Assembly: GCF_001648155.1 (NCBI RefSeq)
Contig: NZ_CP015199.1
Span: 1,994,501 to 2,058,500, forward strand
Reading direction: 5' to 3'
Source: Chryseobacterium glaciei
GTDB taxonomy: Bacteria; Bacteroidota; Bacteroidia; Flavobacteriales; Weeksellaceae
DNA: 64,000 nucleotides
In this document: positions 50,618 to 59,561 of the stretch, one piece after another
Layout of the letters: every line of letters begins with the position of its first letter
How positions within the stretch are numbered: the first letter of the stretch is position 1
Translations under genes and position numbers: made by a program
The notes under the pieces: generated by a model
Databases searched by the model: none
The model's input: only the letters and a program-made list of their open reading frames with translations
Told to the model about the DNA's origin: nothing

Positions 50618-50770
50618 GAGAAAAATTTAAAGGATAACAAACTTAGTCATTTTCAATAAGATAATAAAGTTTTTTTCTGCCATAAAGTCATTATTTGATT
50701 TTTGGTAAAATATTTGTAATTTAGATAATGAATAAATGGCAATGTTGCTATTATTCTAATGAGATATATT

Positions 50771-53299
50771 ATGGATTATAAGTTTTCACAAGGTTTGAGC
50801 CAAGTGTTCAAACAAAGCAAAAGCGAAGCTAAACGGCTGAAAAGTGAATTTCTCAATACAGAACATCTACTTTTAGGTATTATAAAAACGGAAAACTCTG
50901 CAAAAGAAATCCTTCAAAACCTTAATGCGGATTTAACACAAATCAGAAGAAAAATTGAAACTCTAAATACAGCAAGTCTTAATCCTATTTCTGAGGAGGT
51001 TACCAATATTTCTTTCACCAAGATGGCAGATCATTCCATCAAACGTGCTGAGTTAGAATGCAGACAGTATAAAAGTAATGAAATTAATACCGTTCATTTG
51101 CTTTTAGGCATTCTATATAAATATGAAGACCCCACCTCAAGTATATTAGGTGCTTACGACATCGACTATGAAGGAGTATCAAAAGAATATCAAACTATGC
51201 TAAAAAATTCTGGCCAAACACCACAAATGAGTGCTTACGATGACGACGAAGAGAGAGAGGATTTTGAGCAAATGAGAAAGCCTACAGGAAATTTAGGGTC
51301 TGCAAAAAGTAAAACTCCAACTTTGGATAACTTTGGTAGAGACCTTACTTCTTTGGCAAGAGATGGGAAATTAGACCCAGTGATCGGTCGTGAGAAAGAA
51401 ATCGAAAGAGTTTCTCAAATTTTATCAAGAAGAAAGAAGAACAATCCGTTGCTTATCGGTGAACCTGGAGTTGGTAAATCTGCCATCGCTGAAGGTTTAG
51501 CTTTAAGAATTCAACAGAAGAAAGTTTCAAGAGTTCTTTATGGTAAAAGAGTAATCACTTTGGATTTGGCGAGTTTGGTAGCAGGTACAAAATACCGTGG
51601 ACAGTTTGAAGAGAGAATGAAGGCTATCATGACGGAATTAGAAAAAAACCGTGATGTGATCTTATTCATCGACGAGCTTCACACGATTGTTGGCGCGGGT
51701 AGCTCTACTGGAAGTTTAGATGCTTCCAATATGTTCAAACCGGCTTTAGCAAGAGGTGAGATCCAATGTATTGGTGCTACAACTCTTGATGAGTACCGTC
51801 AGTATATTGAAAAAGATGGTGCTTTGGAGAGAAGATTCCAGAAAGTAATGGTGGAACCGACTAATATTGAAGAAACCATTCAGATCTTGAATCAAATCAA
51901 AGACAAATACGAAGAACATCATAATGTAGTGTATACTCCGGAAGCAATTCTGGCTTGTGTTAATTTAACAGCCAGATATATTACAGACCGTTTCTTACCG
52001 GATAAAGCAATTGATGCAATGGACGAAGCTGGATCTCGTGTTTATATTAAAAACATGAAAGTTCCTACTGAGATCATTGATTTTGAACAGAAAATTGAAG
52101 ACATTAAAGAACTGAAACAGAAAGCTGTAAAAGCTCAGGATTATCTTGAGGCAAGAAAGCTTAAAGATGAAGAAGAGCGTCTTCAGATGGAATTAAATTC
52201 TGCTCAAGATAAGTGGGACAAAGATGTAAAAGAGAAGAAAGAAACCGTAACCGATGAAAATGTTGCGGAAGTAGTTTCTATGATGAGCGGTGTTCCTGTA
52301 ACGAAAGTCGGTAAAAATGAGCTTGATAAACTAGCTCAAATGGACGAAAAACTGAACGGAAAAGTTATCGGTCAGGAAGAAGCAGTGAAGAAAGTTGTTA
52401 AAGCTATTCAAAGAAACAGAGCGGGTCTTAAAGATCCAAACCGTCCAATTGGAACATTTATTTTCCTTGGAACAACGGGTGTTGGTAAAACTGAGCTGGC
52501 TAAAGTAATGGCAAGAGAACTTTTCGAATCTGACGAATCTTTGATCAGAATCGATATGAGTGAATACATGGAAAAATTCGCGGTTTCAAGATTGGTTGGT
52601 GCGCCTCCGGGATACGTTGGATACGAGGAAGGTGGACAATTAACAGAAGCTGTAAGAAGAAAACCTTATGCTGTGGTTCTTTTAGATGAGATTGAAAAAG
52701 CTCACCCGGATGTATTCAATATTTTGTTGCAGATCTTAGATGAAGGTCACGTTACGGACAGTTTAGGAAGAAAAATTGATTTTAGAAATACAATCATTAT
52801 CCTTACTTCAAACATCGGAACCAGAGATATTAAAGACTTCGGTGACGGTGTAGGATTCGGAACTTCAGCTAAGAAAACAGGTTCTGATACAAGAGCTAGA
52901 GGAACAATCGAAAATGCCCTTAAAAAAGCATTTGCTCCTGAATTCCTGAATAGAATTGATGATATTGTGATCTTCAACTCTCTTGAGAAAGAAGACATCA
53001 AAAAAATCATTGATCTTGAATTGAACAAGCTTTACACCAGACTAGATAAATTAGGATATAAAGTTGATTTAACTGAAGAAGCGAAAGACTTTATTTCTGA
53101 AAAAGGTTGGGACAAAGACTTTGGTGCAAGACCTCTAAAAAGAGCGATCCAGAAATATATTGAAGATTTATTAGCTGAAATGTTGGTAAACAAACAATTA
53201 AATGAAGGAGAAACTATTATTTTAGACGTGAATGAAGCGAAAGACGGCTTAGCCGGAAAAGCTCAGAAAACAAAAAAGACGGTTGAAAAATCTTCTTAA
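50771..53299 (+). CDS. clpC: ATP-dependent Clp protease ATP-binding subunit ClpC
   Basis: 842 aa from ATG at 50771 ([16 protein letters not shown], the normal ClpC start); an ATG four codons upstream at 50759 is also possible. It is a AAA+ unfoldase for ClpP. Two Clp N repeats ([28 protein letters not shown]), AAA-1 with Walker [10 protein letters not shown] (about residue 230) and [13 protein letters not shown], a UVR-like middle segment ([14 protein letters not shown]), AAA-2 with [12 protein letters not shown], and [12 protein letters not shown]. The C-terminus is the usual D2-small domain ([11 protein letters not shown]). The ClpP-binding IGF-type loop is expected in the AAA-2 domain. A terminator follows. 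Confidence 0.97.
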   Translation: MDYKFSQGLSQVFKQSKSEAKRLKSEFLNTEHLLLGIIKTENSAKEILQNLNADLTQIRRKIETLNTASLNPISEEVTNISFTKMADHSIKRAELECRQYKSNEINTVHLLLGILYKYEDPTSSILGAYDIDYEGVSKEYQTMLKNSGQTPQMSAYDDDEEREDFEQMRKPTGNLGSAKSKTPTLDNFGRDLTSLARDGKLDPVIGREKEIERVSQILSRRKKNNPLLIGEPGVGKSAIAEGLALRIQQKKVSRVLYGKRVITLDLASLVAGTKYRGQFEERMKAIMTELEKNRDVILFIDELHTIVGAGSSTGSLDASNMFKPALARGEIQCIGATTLDEYRQYIEKDGALERRFQKVMVEPTNIEETIQILNQIKDKYEEHHNVVYTPEAILACVNLTARYITDRFLPDKAIDAMDEAGSRVYIKNMKVPTEIIDFEQKIEDIKELKQKAVKAQDYLEARKLKDEEERLQMELNSAQDKWDKDVKEKKETVTDENVAEVVSMMSGVPVTKVGKNELDKLAQMDEKLNGKVIGQEEAVKKVVKAIQRNRAGLKDPNRPIGTFIFLGTTGVGKTELAKVMARELFESDESLIRIDMSEYMEKFAVSRLVGAPPGYVGYEEGGQLTEAVRRKPYAVVLLDEIEKAHPDVFNILLQILDEGHVTDSLGRKIDFRNTIIILTSNIGTRDIKDFGDGVGFGTSAKKTGSDTRARGTIENALKKAFAPEFLNRIDDIVIFNSLEKEDIKKIIDLELNKLYTRLDKLGYKVDLTEEAKDFISEKGWDKDFGARPLKRAIQKYIEDLLAEMLVNKQLNEGETIILDVNEAKDGLAGKAQKTKKTVEKSS

Positions 53300-53323
53300 T
53301 CAATAATTTAATTTTTTAAATAT

Positions 53324-53354
53324 AAAAGCATCGGGAATTTCTCGGTGCTTTTTT
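53324..53354 (+). terminator. Intrinsic terminator of clpC
   Basis: AAAAGCATCGGGA pairs with TCTCGGTGCTTTT through G-T pairs, followed by six T. It separates clpC from the tandem A/B array. Confidence 0.85.
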
Positions 53355-53449
53355 CGTTTTAATTAATTTTTAACATATTTTTTTCACTATTTAATGATTA
53401 ATTAAAAAAAATATTTAATTTTATTGAACATTAAATCAATATCATTAAT

Positions 53450-53824
53450 ATGAAGAAAACAATTCTACTCGTAAGCTTTTCCTTGCTTACAATTCTATCC
53501 TGTGCCAATGAATCATCTGCAACCTCCACAATGCCTGACGTTTCAAAGCCGGAAGCAGTACAAAAATTCAATTTAGCCATCAAAAAAGTAGCAATGGAAA
53601 AGGAACCGGCTCCCACAACTCCACGAACATCCGCTGAACTGAGTGATTACAAAAAAGAAATGCTTTTACCAGCTGCGAAAGACCTCATCGCTTCATCCGG
53701 AGTTTCTTATTCTGAAATAGAAAGACAAACAGGAGGTGACAAAGAAAAAATTCTAAAATGGGCTGTAGAAGTCTATGGAGATTACAACAAGCAAACCAAT
53801 AAAAACTACAAATCTGAAAACTAG
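53450..53824 (+). CDS. Array lipoprotein A1
   Basis: 124 aa. Signal MKKTILLVSFSLLTILSCANE with lipobox Cys18. The mature part begins with a Ser/Thr linker, then SKPEAVQKFNLAIKKVAMEK, a Pro/Ala/Thr hinge (EPAPTTPRTSAELSDYK), and LLPAAKDLIASSGVSYSEIE with ILKWAVEVYGDYNKQTNKNY; it looks helical. Identical in all three copies over about 50 central residues. No family recognised. B1 starts 4 nt downstream. Predicted to sit in the outer or inner membrane on the periplasmic or surface side. Confidence 0.8.
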   Translation: MKKTILLVSFSLLTILSCANESSATSTMPDVSKPEAVQKFNLAIKKVAMEKEPAPTTPRTSAELSDYKKEMLLPAAKDLIASSGVSYSEIERQTGGDKEKILKWAVEVYGDYNKQTNKNYKSEN

Positions 53825-53828
53825 AATT

Positions 53829-54380
53829 ATGAAAAAACTACTTTTATTAGCATCATTTGCTGTTTCATTTTGCGTTTCGGCACAAGATCTTTATATCCAA
53901 AATTATACGGATACGGTAATACAATATGTCGTATGGAGATTAAACCCTTTGAATACATCGGTAAACTGTATTAGCCCTTACCTACAATCCTCAAGTTCTG
54001 TCACAGGAATGTCAACATTAACCTACTCTACTTCACCTGGATTAGTACCTGTTGAAGCTCTTTATAGCGGAAATATCAATACATCAAATACATTTAATCC
54101 TCTATTTCCTCAAACTCCTTTAATTGACACCTGGACTTTAGACAGCAACTATGCCAATCCGTACACTCTTCCTTCCAATCCGGTTCCTGCAGCAGCTATT
54201 TCAGGATCAAAATGGGGAGGTATAAAACTGGGCGTTCAGGATCAGGCAGGAAACAATATCGGAGGATATTATTCTCTGGGATATTCTTGCGGATCACCAA
54301 CAGCTCTTGCCACATTTAGTGGGGTTATCAACGGTACTTTTTTTGAGGTCGGAGGAGCAACCTGGATAGTACTCTATTAA
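53829..54380 (+). CDS. Array exported protein B1
   Basis: 183 aa from ATG at 53829; an earlier in-frame codon at 53775 lies inside A1. Signal MKKLLLLASFAVSFCVSAQ. The mature protein starts DLYIQNYTDTVIQYVVW and is rich in Asn, Thr, Pro and aromatic residues, suggesting a beta-sandwich. Two mature Cys (in VNCISPYLQ and YSCGSPT) are conserved in all three B proteins and may form a disulfide. Shared segments include FPQTPLIDTW, GSKWGGIKLGVQDQAG and the last residues VGGATWIVLY. No sorting domain for T9SS. Unknown function. Confidence 0.8.
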   Translation: MKKLLLLASFAVSFCVSAQDLYIQNYTDTVIQYVVWRLNPLNTSVNCISPYLQSSSSVTGMSTLTYSTSPGLVPVEALYSGNINTSNTFNPLFPQTPLIDTWTLDSNYANPYTLPSNPVPAAAISGSKWGGIKLGVQDQAGNNIGGYYSLGYSCGSPTALATFSGVINGTFFEVGGATWIVLY

Positions 54381-54442
54381 TAATTTAGATCACTTTAACT
54401 AGTTAAAACACTATCAATAAAATTTTTAACAACAATTTAACC

Positions 54443-54817
54443 ATGAAAAAAACAATTTTACTTTTAAGCATTTCGATGCTTACATTTCTTTCTTGTGCGA
54501 ATGAATCATCTGCAACAACCACGATGCCTGATGTTTCGAAGCCGGAAGCAGTACAAAAATTCAATTTAGCGATCAAAAAAGTAGCAATGGAAAAGGAACC
54601 TGCTCCTGCAACACCAAGAACGTCTGCTGAATTGAGTGATTATAAAAAAGAAATGCTTTTACCAGCTGCGAAAGACCTCATCGCTTCATCCGGAGTTTCG
54701 TACTCTGAAATAGAGAGACAAACAGGAGGTGATAGAGAAAAAATTCTAAAATGGGCTGTAGAAGTCTATGGAGATTACAACAAGCAAACTAATAAAAACT
54801 ACAAATCTGAAAACTAA
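54443..54817 (+). CDS. Array lipoprotein A2
   Basis: 124 aa. It differs from A1 at seven positions by my count, four of them in the signal peptide; the lipobox is FLSCANE. The hinge reads EPAPATPRTSAE and the C-terminus VYGDYNKQTNKNYKSEN is unchanged. It begins 62 nt after B1 without a terminator between. The near identity over the mature part, next to the diverged partners, suggests strong purifying selection or gene conversion. Confidence 0.8.
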   Translation: MKKTILLLSISMLTFLSCANESSATTTMPDVSKPEAVQKFNLAIKKVAMEKEPAPATPRTSAELSDYKKEMLLPAAKDLIASSGVSYSEIERQTGGDREKILKWAVEVYGDYNKQTNKNYKSEN

Positions 54818-54821
54818 AATC

Positions 54822-55394
54822 ATGAAAAAACTACTTTTACTGGCAACATTTATTGCTTCATATTGCGTTTATGCTCAAACAACACCTCCACCAATTTATA
54901 TCCAGAACTATACTCCTAATTATGTAGAGTACAACTTGATTAAATCTAATTTAGGGAGCCCTACAACAGGATGTACTCCTAATTTGGAGGCAAGAACCGT
55001 CACAAACAATTTATTAAAGTTAGGATATACTAATGATCCTTCAGTTTCAATAGATGCAAATTATGATGGGAATGTAAATAATACTTTCGCATTTAATGCA
55101 GCCTATCCATCCACCCCTCAGGTAGGCAGATGGATCGCTAACTCCAATTTTGCTGCTCCATATTATGCTCCTGCAGGGGTTCTTAATGTTTTCAGTAATG
55201 TGACAACCTGGACGGGGATTAAATTTGGAGTACAGGATCAATCAGGAGTAAATGTTGGCGGATATTATTTCCTTGGCCAATTTTGTGGAAGTACAACTGT
55301 ATATTCAGATTTAACAGGTAACGTAATTCCTCCATCTATGACAGATGCCGTCCTTTTTACAGTAGGAGGAGCAACTTGGGTTGTCATATTTTAA
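54822..55394 (+). CDS. Array exported protein B2
   Basis: 190 aa from ATG at 54822. Signal MKKLLLLATFIASYCVYAQ, then TTPPPIYIQNYTPNYVEYNL. It is the most diverged B copy in its middle (KLGYTNDPSVSIDANYDGNV), but keeps the landmarks GCTPNLEA and QFCGSTTV (the paired Cys), YPSTPQVGRW, WTGIKFGVQDQSGVNVGGYY and VGGATWVVIF. The intergenic distance to A3 is only 23 nt. Confidence 0.8.
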   Translation: MKKLLLLATFIASYCVYAQTTPPPIYIQNYTPNYVEYNLIKSNLGSPTTGCTPNLEARTVTNNLLKLGYTNDPSVSIDANYDGNVNNTFAFNAAYPSTPQVGRWIANSNFAAPYYAPAGVLNVFSNVTTWTGIKFGVQDQSGVNVGGYYFLGQFCGSTTVYSDLTGNVIPPSMTDAVLFTVGGATWVVIF

Positions 55395-55417
55395 TCATTT
55401 AATTCAAAACAATTATC

Positions 55418-55798
55418 ATGAAATTAAGAAAAACAATTTTACTTTTAAGTATTCCCATGCTTACATTTTTATCTTGTGCAACTGAAAATATGGCAACAAA
55501 TACAACTCCGGATATTTCAAAGCCTGAGGCGGTACAAAAATTCAATCTAGCGATTAAAAAAGTAGCGATGGAGAAAGAACCTGCTCCTGCTACGCCAAGA
55601 ACATCTGCAGAATTGAGTGATTATAAAAAAGAAATGCTTTTACCTGCTGCAAAGGACCTCATCGCTTCATCTGGAGTTTCTTACGCTGAAATAGAAAGAC
55701 AAACACGCGGAGATAAGGAAAAAATTCTTACTTGGGCCGTGCAAGTTTATGGCGAGTACAACAAGCAAACTAATAAAAACTATAAATCTGAAAATTAA
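55418..55798 (+). CDS. Array lipoprotein A3
   Basis: 126 aa, two residues longer at the start (MKLRKTILLLSIPMLTFLSC). The linker after the lipobox Cys differs (ATENMATNTTPDIS), but from SKPEAVQKFNLA to ASSGVSY it is the same as A2. The later changes are SYAEIERQTRGDKEK, TWAVQ and GEYNK. The most distant of the three A copies, in agreement with its outer position. Confidence 0.8.
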   Translation: MKLRKTILLLSIPMLTFLSCATENMATNTTPDISKPEAVQKFNLAIKKVAMEKEPAPATPRTSAELSDYKKEMLLPAAKDLIASSGVSYAEIERQTRGDKEKILTWAVQVYGEYNKQTNKNYKSEN

Positions 55799-55802
55799 AA
55801 TT

Positions 55803-56357
55803 ATGAAAAAGTTATTTTTACTGACAGCATTTATTGCATCATTTTGGGCCTCCGCGCAAGATGATCTTTTTATCCAAAACTACACGGATACAATTATTGA
55901 GTATACAATCTGGAAATCCAATTATACCAGCACAACCAACTGCAGCCCTAATATTCAGGCTAACACCAGCCTGTCGGTATTGGGACCTGCGTCTTTATCT
56001 CCTCTAGGCTATGTAGAAGCATATTATAACCCAGATGTAAATACTTCAAATACTTTTAATCCTAACTATCCCGATACCCCTTTAATTAATAGCTGGGTGG
56101 TGAACGCTGATTATTTAAATCCTTATAATCTTCCCGGAAATCCTGTCCCTACAGCATTGTGGATGGGATCAAAATGGGCAGGTATGAAATTCGGTGTCAA
56201 AAATACTTCGGGAGTAGCAATAGGCGGTTATTACACAATGCACATGGGTTGTGGCACGGCTAATCCTCCTGTTTTAGATCTTTCCGGTTATGGTAGTCCA
56301 GCGGTTAATGGGACTATATTTACTGCTGGAGGTTCAACTTTTATTGTATTATTTTAG
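55803..56357 (+). CDS. Array exported protein B3
   Basis: 184 aa from ATG at 55803. Signal MKKLFLLTAFIASFWASAQ, then DDLFIQNYTDTIIEYTIWKS. It resembles B1 more than B2: NTSNTFNPNYPDTPLINSW, then LNPYNLPGNPVPTALWMGSKWAG. The two conserved Cys are in TNCSPNIQA and MGCGTANPP. The protein ends GGSTFIVLF. The last gene of the array, followed by a terminator 29 nt later. Confidence 0.8.
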   Translation: MKKLFLLTAFIASFWASAQDDLFIQNYTDTIIEYTIWKSNYTSTTNCSPNIQANTSLSVLGPASLSPLGYVEAYYNPDVNTSNTFNPNYPDTPLINSWVVNADYLNPYNLPGNPVPTALWMGSKWAGMKFGVKNTSGVAIGGYYTMHMGCGTANPPVLDLSGYGSPAVNGTIFTAGGSTFIVLF

Positions 56358-56385
56358 AGATTTAATCTAAATAAATTCCAACTAA

Positions 56386-56420
56386 AATTCCCGAGGCGAT
56401 ATGCTTCGGGAATTATTTTT
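56386..56420 (+). terminator. Intrinsic terminator of the A/B array
   Basis: AATTCCCGAGGC pairs with GCTTCGGGAATT (one G-T pair), loop GATAT, then ATTTTTAT. Confidence 0.85.
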
Positions 56421-56447
56421 ATATCAAAATTGTAATGAAACTTAATC

Positions 56448-56975
56448 TTACAATCCAACTACAAATCCAATATTAGGTACTAAACCACTTGAAAATATAC
56501 TTGAATTTTCTTTCCAAAGAACATTATACATTACCCCAATCTGCATAAAAGAATTGTTCCCGATTCTTTGCATATAACCTCCTCCGAGATACAAAGCATC
56601 TTCCTGTTCATTCATTTTATAATCGTAATATTTATCTTTATAATTGATGAAGTAATGCTGATAATTGGCACTTAAATAAAACGTTCTGGCAATATAATAA
56701 TTCAAAAACGGGCCAACTCCGAACATTGTAGAGCGATAATAATCTGAAGTTTGCCAGGAAATACTTCCAATGACTCCTCCTTCCAAACCATCGGTAAGCC
56801 TGTAACCTACTCTTGGTGAAGCCTGTAAATAAAACGAACTCTGACTTCCGAAACCAACTCCAATTCCGCCTCCGAAAGTCCATTTGTTATTATTTTGTTC
56901 TGTTGTGCCTACCGAAACCTGAGAAAATGCCGATCCTGAAAGCATCAATAGTAAAGGAATAATAAACTTTTTCAT
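56448..56975 (-). CDS. Small outer-membrane beta-barrel protein
   Basis: 175 aa. Signal MKKFIIPLLLMLSGSAFSQ, then alternating amphipathic strands with aromatic ends: WTFGGGIGVGFGSQSSFYLQ, PRVGYRLTDGLEGGVIGSIS, FGVGPFLNYYIARTFYLSAN, ALYLGGGYMQRIGNNSFMQI, ending VPNIGFVVGL. This is the eight-stranded OmpA/OmpW-like or porin-family pattern of Bacteroidota. It converges on the array with a shared intergenic hairpin. No partner known. Confidence 0.8.
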   Translation of the reverse strand: MKKFIIPLLLMLSGSAFSQVSVGTTEQNNNKWTFGGGIGVGFGSQSSFYLQASPRVGYRLTDGLEGGVIGSISWQTSDYYRSTMFGVGPFLNYYIARTFYLSANYQHYFINYKDKYYDYKMNEQEDALYLGGGYMQRIGNNSFMQIGVMYNVLWKENSSIFSSGLVPNIGFVVGL

Positions 56976-57032
56976 ATAAATTGTTTTTATCGATGTTTAA
57001 AATTATGTTTTTTTTACGAATTTTTTTAGTTG

Positions 57033-57040
57033 TATTTTTG
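57033..57040 (+). promoter_or_regulatory. Candidate -7 element of mnmA
   Basis: TATTTTTG matches TAnnTTTG, 50 nt before the mnmA start. The -33 region is a TTTT tract, so the match is partial. Confidence 0.5.
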
Positions 57041-57090
57041 CCGCATCAAACTAAGAACTCCCGTTAAGAGTTTCGTAAAATTGAAATAAA

Positions 57091-58278
57091 ATGAAAATAG
57101 TAGTAGGATTATCTGGAGGTGTAGACTCCAGTGTTACGGCATATTTGCTGCAGCAACAAGGTCATGAAGTCGTGGCTTTGTTTATGAGAAACTGGAACGA
57201 TGCTTCGGTAACGTTAGAAGATGAATGCCCTTGGATAGAGGACAGTAACGACGCGTTGATGGTTGCCCAGAAGTTGGGAATCCCGTTTCAGGTGATTGAT
57301 ATGAGCGATCTTTACAAGGAAAGAATCGTTGATTATATGTTTGACGAATATCAGAAAGGAAGAACTCCAAACCCTGATGTTTTGTGTAACAGAGAGGTGA
57401 AATTTGATGTTTTTATGAAAACAGCGATGTCTTTAGGTGCTGATAAAGTAGCAACGGGACATTATGCAAGAGTAGATTCTACTTTTGACGAAAACGGAAA
57501 AGAGATTTTTCATCTTTTAGCCGGAAAAGACAATAATAAAGATCAATCATACTTTTTATGTCAATTGAATCAGGATCAATTGTCTAAAGCATTATTTCCA
57601 ATTGGAGAATTAACAAAACCTGAAGTAAGAGAAATTGCAAAAGAAATCGGATTGGTTACGGCTGATAAAAAAGATTCGCAGGGATTATGTTTTATCGGAA
57701 AAGTAAGTCTTCCTCAGTTTTTACAACAACAATTGGTTCCGAAAGAAGGTGAAATTGTAGAAATTTTCAAAGATTCGCCTTTATTTTCTCAGGAAACGCC
57801 GAAATTTTCTTCAAAAGAAGAAGAATTAGAATTTTTAAGTCAAAAAATCAATTATAAAAAAGCGGACGGAAAAGTGATCGGAAAGCATCAAGGTGCCCAA
57901 TTTTTCACGATCGGTCAAAGCAAAGGATTAGGAATCGGCGGACATAAAGAAAGCTGTTTTATCGTATCAAGAGATATGGAAAACAACATTATTTTCGTTG
58001 GAGAAGGTCACAGCTTCCCAGGTTTGCATAAAAAAGCCTTGAAAGTTGATAATTCTGAACTTCACTGGGTTCGCGAAGATCTAAGACTGAAAAATGGAGA
58101 ATCAATGGAAGTATTGGCGAGATTCCGTTACAGACAGGCTTTGCAGAAAGCAACGATCTTCCAGTTTGAAAATTCGTTCTACATGGAATTTGAAGAACTA
58201 CAATCTGCCATCGCAGAGGGACAATTTGCCTCGTGGTATCTAGATGACGAACTTATCGGAAGCGGAGTAATTGCTTAA
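57091..58278 (+). CDS. mnmA: tRNA-specific 2-thiouridylase MnmA
   Basis: 395 aa. It thiolates uridine 34 in the anticodons of Lys, Glu and Gln tRNAs. The PP-loop ATPase motif is [17 protein letters not shown] (4-20). The two catalytic cysteines are Cys99 in [14 protein letters not shown] and Cys200 in [10 protein letters not shown]. The C-terminal beta-barrel domain begins near 215 and has the usual [14 protein letters not shown]. The gene is monocistronic, with a terminator directly after it. Confidence 0.97.
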   Translation: MKIVVGLSGGVDSSVTAYLLQQQGHEVVALFMRNWNDASVTLEDECPWIEDSNDALMVAQKLGIPFQVIDMSDLYKERIVDYMFDEYQKGRTPNPDVLCNREVKFDVFMKTAMSLGADKVATGHYARVDSTFDENGKEIFHLLAGKDNNKDQSYFLCQLNQDQLSKALFPIGELTKPEVREIAKEIGLVTADKKDSQGLCFIGKVSLPQFLQQQLVPKEGEIVEIFKDSPLFSQETPKFSSKEEELEFLSQKINYKKADGKVIGKHQGAQFFTIGQSKGLGIGGHKESCFIVSRDMENNIIFVGEGHSFPGLHKKALKVDNSELHWVREDLRLKNGESMEVLARFRYRQALQKATIFQFENSFYMEFEELQSAIAEGQFASWYLDDELIGSGVIA

Positions 58279-58288
58279 ACTAAATATT

Positions 58289-58313
58289 AAAAGACCTTTT
58301 CAGGTCTTTTTTT
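58289..58313 (+). terminator. Intrinsic terminator of mnmA
   Basis: AAAAGACCT/AGGTCTTTT stem with a 4-nt loop, followed by TTT. Confidence 0.85.
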
Positions 58314-58334
58314 ATGCTTGATATTTTCTTAAAA

Positions 58335-58688
58335 CTATTTCCCAATAATTTCCTTTCTGTGAGCAATTCCCCAATCTGTCAGATTATTAATGATTGTCTG
58401 CAACGTTTTACCGTGTTTAGTCAATTCATATTGTACCGTTACAGGTTGAGTATTCAAAACCGTACGGTTTATCAGTTTATTGATTTCCAATTCTTTTAAT
58501 TCCTTACTCAGCATTTTGTTGGAAATTCCAACCACATCATTCAGAATATCAGAAAATCGTCTTTTATTGTAATAGCAGATTGATGAAATAATAGATATTT
58601 TCCATTTCCCACTCAACACATCCATCGAATCCTGAACGGCCATCATCTCCTTTTTATGAAGTTCTTTTTCAAGAGGTTTACATTCCAT
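58335..58688 (-). CDS. HxlR-family transcriptional regulator
   Basis: 117 aa, a single winged-helix domain: DSMDVLSGKWKISIISSICYY (20-40), RRFSDILNDVVGISNKMLSKEL (43-64, recognition helix), then LINRTVLNTQPVTVQYELTK and GKTLQTIINNLTDWG. HxlR proteins bind DNA as dimers and often respond to electrophiles or oxidants through cysteines; this one has Cys3 and Cys38, either of which could sense. It is divergent from two SDR genes and separated from them by a six-copy GTTAC array, which suggests it controls them and itself. Confidence 0.9.
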   Translation of the reverse strand: MECKPLEKELHKKEMMAVQDSMDVLSGKWKISIISSICYYNKRRFSDILNDVVGISNKMLSKELKELEINKLINRTVLNTQPVTVQYELTKHGKTLQTIINNLTDWGIAHRKEIIGK

Positions 58689-58691
58689 AAG

Positions 58692-58739
58692 GTTACATTG
58701 TTACTTAGAGGTTACTGTTACTTTTAGTTACAAAGTTAC
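58692..58739. promoter_or_regulatory. Operator candidate: six GTTAC pentamers in 48 nt
   Basis: GTTAC occurs at 58692, 58700, 58711, 58717, 58727 and 58735, with start-to-start distances of 8, 11, 6, 10 and 8 nt, all in one orientation. It abuts the HxlR start codon at 58688 and lies 20-70 nt upstream of the SDR promoter box. A pentamer is expected about once per 1000 nt on one strand, so the cluster is very unlikely by chance. It is the probable HxlR binding region. Confidence 0.7.
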
Positions 58740-58759
58740 TAAAATAAATTTCAATGTGG

Positions 58760-58767
58760 TAATTTTG
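58760..58767 (+). promoter_or_regulatory. -7 element of the SDR operon
   Basis: TAATTTTG matches TAnnTTTG, 28 nt before the start at 58795. The -33 position (58737-58740) falls on the last GTTAC copy, so a bound regulator would block polymerase. Confidence 0.55.
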
Positions 58768-58794
58768 CTCTTAAGTTTTTAAACAACAAGAACA

Positions 58795-59550
58795 ATGAGT
58801 AAATTAAAAAATAAAGTAGCTGTAGTTACAGGTGCTTCAAAAGGAATAGGTGCTTCAATCGCAAAATATTTTGCAGCAGAAGGCGCAAAAGTTGTCGTTA
58901 ATTATGCATCAAGCAAAGCTGACGCAGATAAAGTGGTAAACGAAATCACCAACTCTGGCGGAATCGCCATTGCCGTACAGGGCGATGTCTCGAAAGAAGC
59001 AGATGTCATCAGACTTTTTGATGAAACGAAAAATGCTTTCGGTACATTGGATGTTTTGGTAAATAATGCCGGAATTTATAACTATGAGCCTATCGAACAG
59101 GTATCGGCAGAAACATTTCATCAGCAATTCAATATCAATGTTTTAGGTTCTATTTTTGCGATTCAGTCAGCATTAAAACTATTTGGTGAAAAAGGTGGAA
59201 ATATCATCAATATCAGTTCAGGTGCAAGCAGATCTCCATTGCCTACAGGCTCAGTATATTCTGCAACAAAGACCGCATTAGATGCTTTTACCGTTGCTCT
59301 GTCAAAAGAATTTGCAGGCAGAAACATCCGAATCAATTCTATTTTGCCGGGTATCGTAGAAACAGAAGGTTCTCATACAGCCGGATTCATCGGTAGCGAA
59401 GCTGAAACTAAATTTGTATCCAACACACCACTCGGACGCACAGGACAGCCAGAAGACATTGCAAAAGCTGCCGTATTTATTGCTTCAGACGATGCAGGAT
59501 GGATTACGGGTGAACAGATTGCTGTTTCAGGTGGAATTTTTGGTTTTTAA
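58795..59550 (+). CDS. SDR-family oxidoreductase 1
   Basis: 251 aa, classical short-chain dehydrogenase length. The cofactor site is VVTGASKGIGASIAKYF (11-27), then NNAG (about 86-89), the catalytic Ser in NIINISSGASRS (about 135-146), and Tyr-x-x-x-Lys in YSATKTALDAF (about 157-167). SGGIFGF ends the protein. Ser15-Lys16 in the glycine loop and the later basic residue suggest NADP(H). First gene of a probable operon with SDR 2 (11-nt gap). Confidence 0.92.
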   Translation: MSKLKNKVAVVTGASKGIGASIAKYFAAEGAKVVVNYASSKADADKVVNEITNSGGIAIAVQGDVSKEADVIRLFDETKNAFGTLDVLVNNAGIYNYEPIEQVSAETFHQQFNINVLGSIFAIQSALKLFGEKGGNIINISSGASRSPLPTGSVYSATKTALDAFTVALSKEFAGRNIRINSILPGIVETEGSHTAGFIGSEAETKFVSNTPLGRTGQPEDIAKAAVFIASDDAGWITGEQIAVSGGIFGF

Positions 59551-59561
59551 TTATTAAAAAA

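Larger units (their letters stand above)
53450..56357 (+). repeat. Tandem triplication of a lipoprotein (A) / exported protein (B) gene pair
   Basis: Three units start at 53450, 54443 and 55418, spaced 993 and 975 nt. Each has a lipoprotein gene followed, always after exactly 4 nt, by an exported-protein gene. The A genes and the A-B junctions are almost identical in DNA; the inner parts of B differ greatly. One terminator lies before the array (clpC) and one after it (56386), and none inside, so a six-gene transcript is likely. Confidence 0.9.

Noticed and set aside
50690..50720. clpC promoter from TTTG at 50694 and AATATTTG at 50709
   Set aside because: The spacer is only 11 nt and the first base of the -7 box does not match; not convincing.
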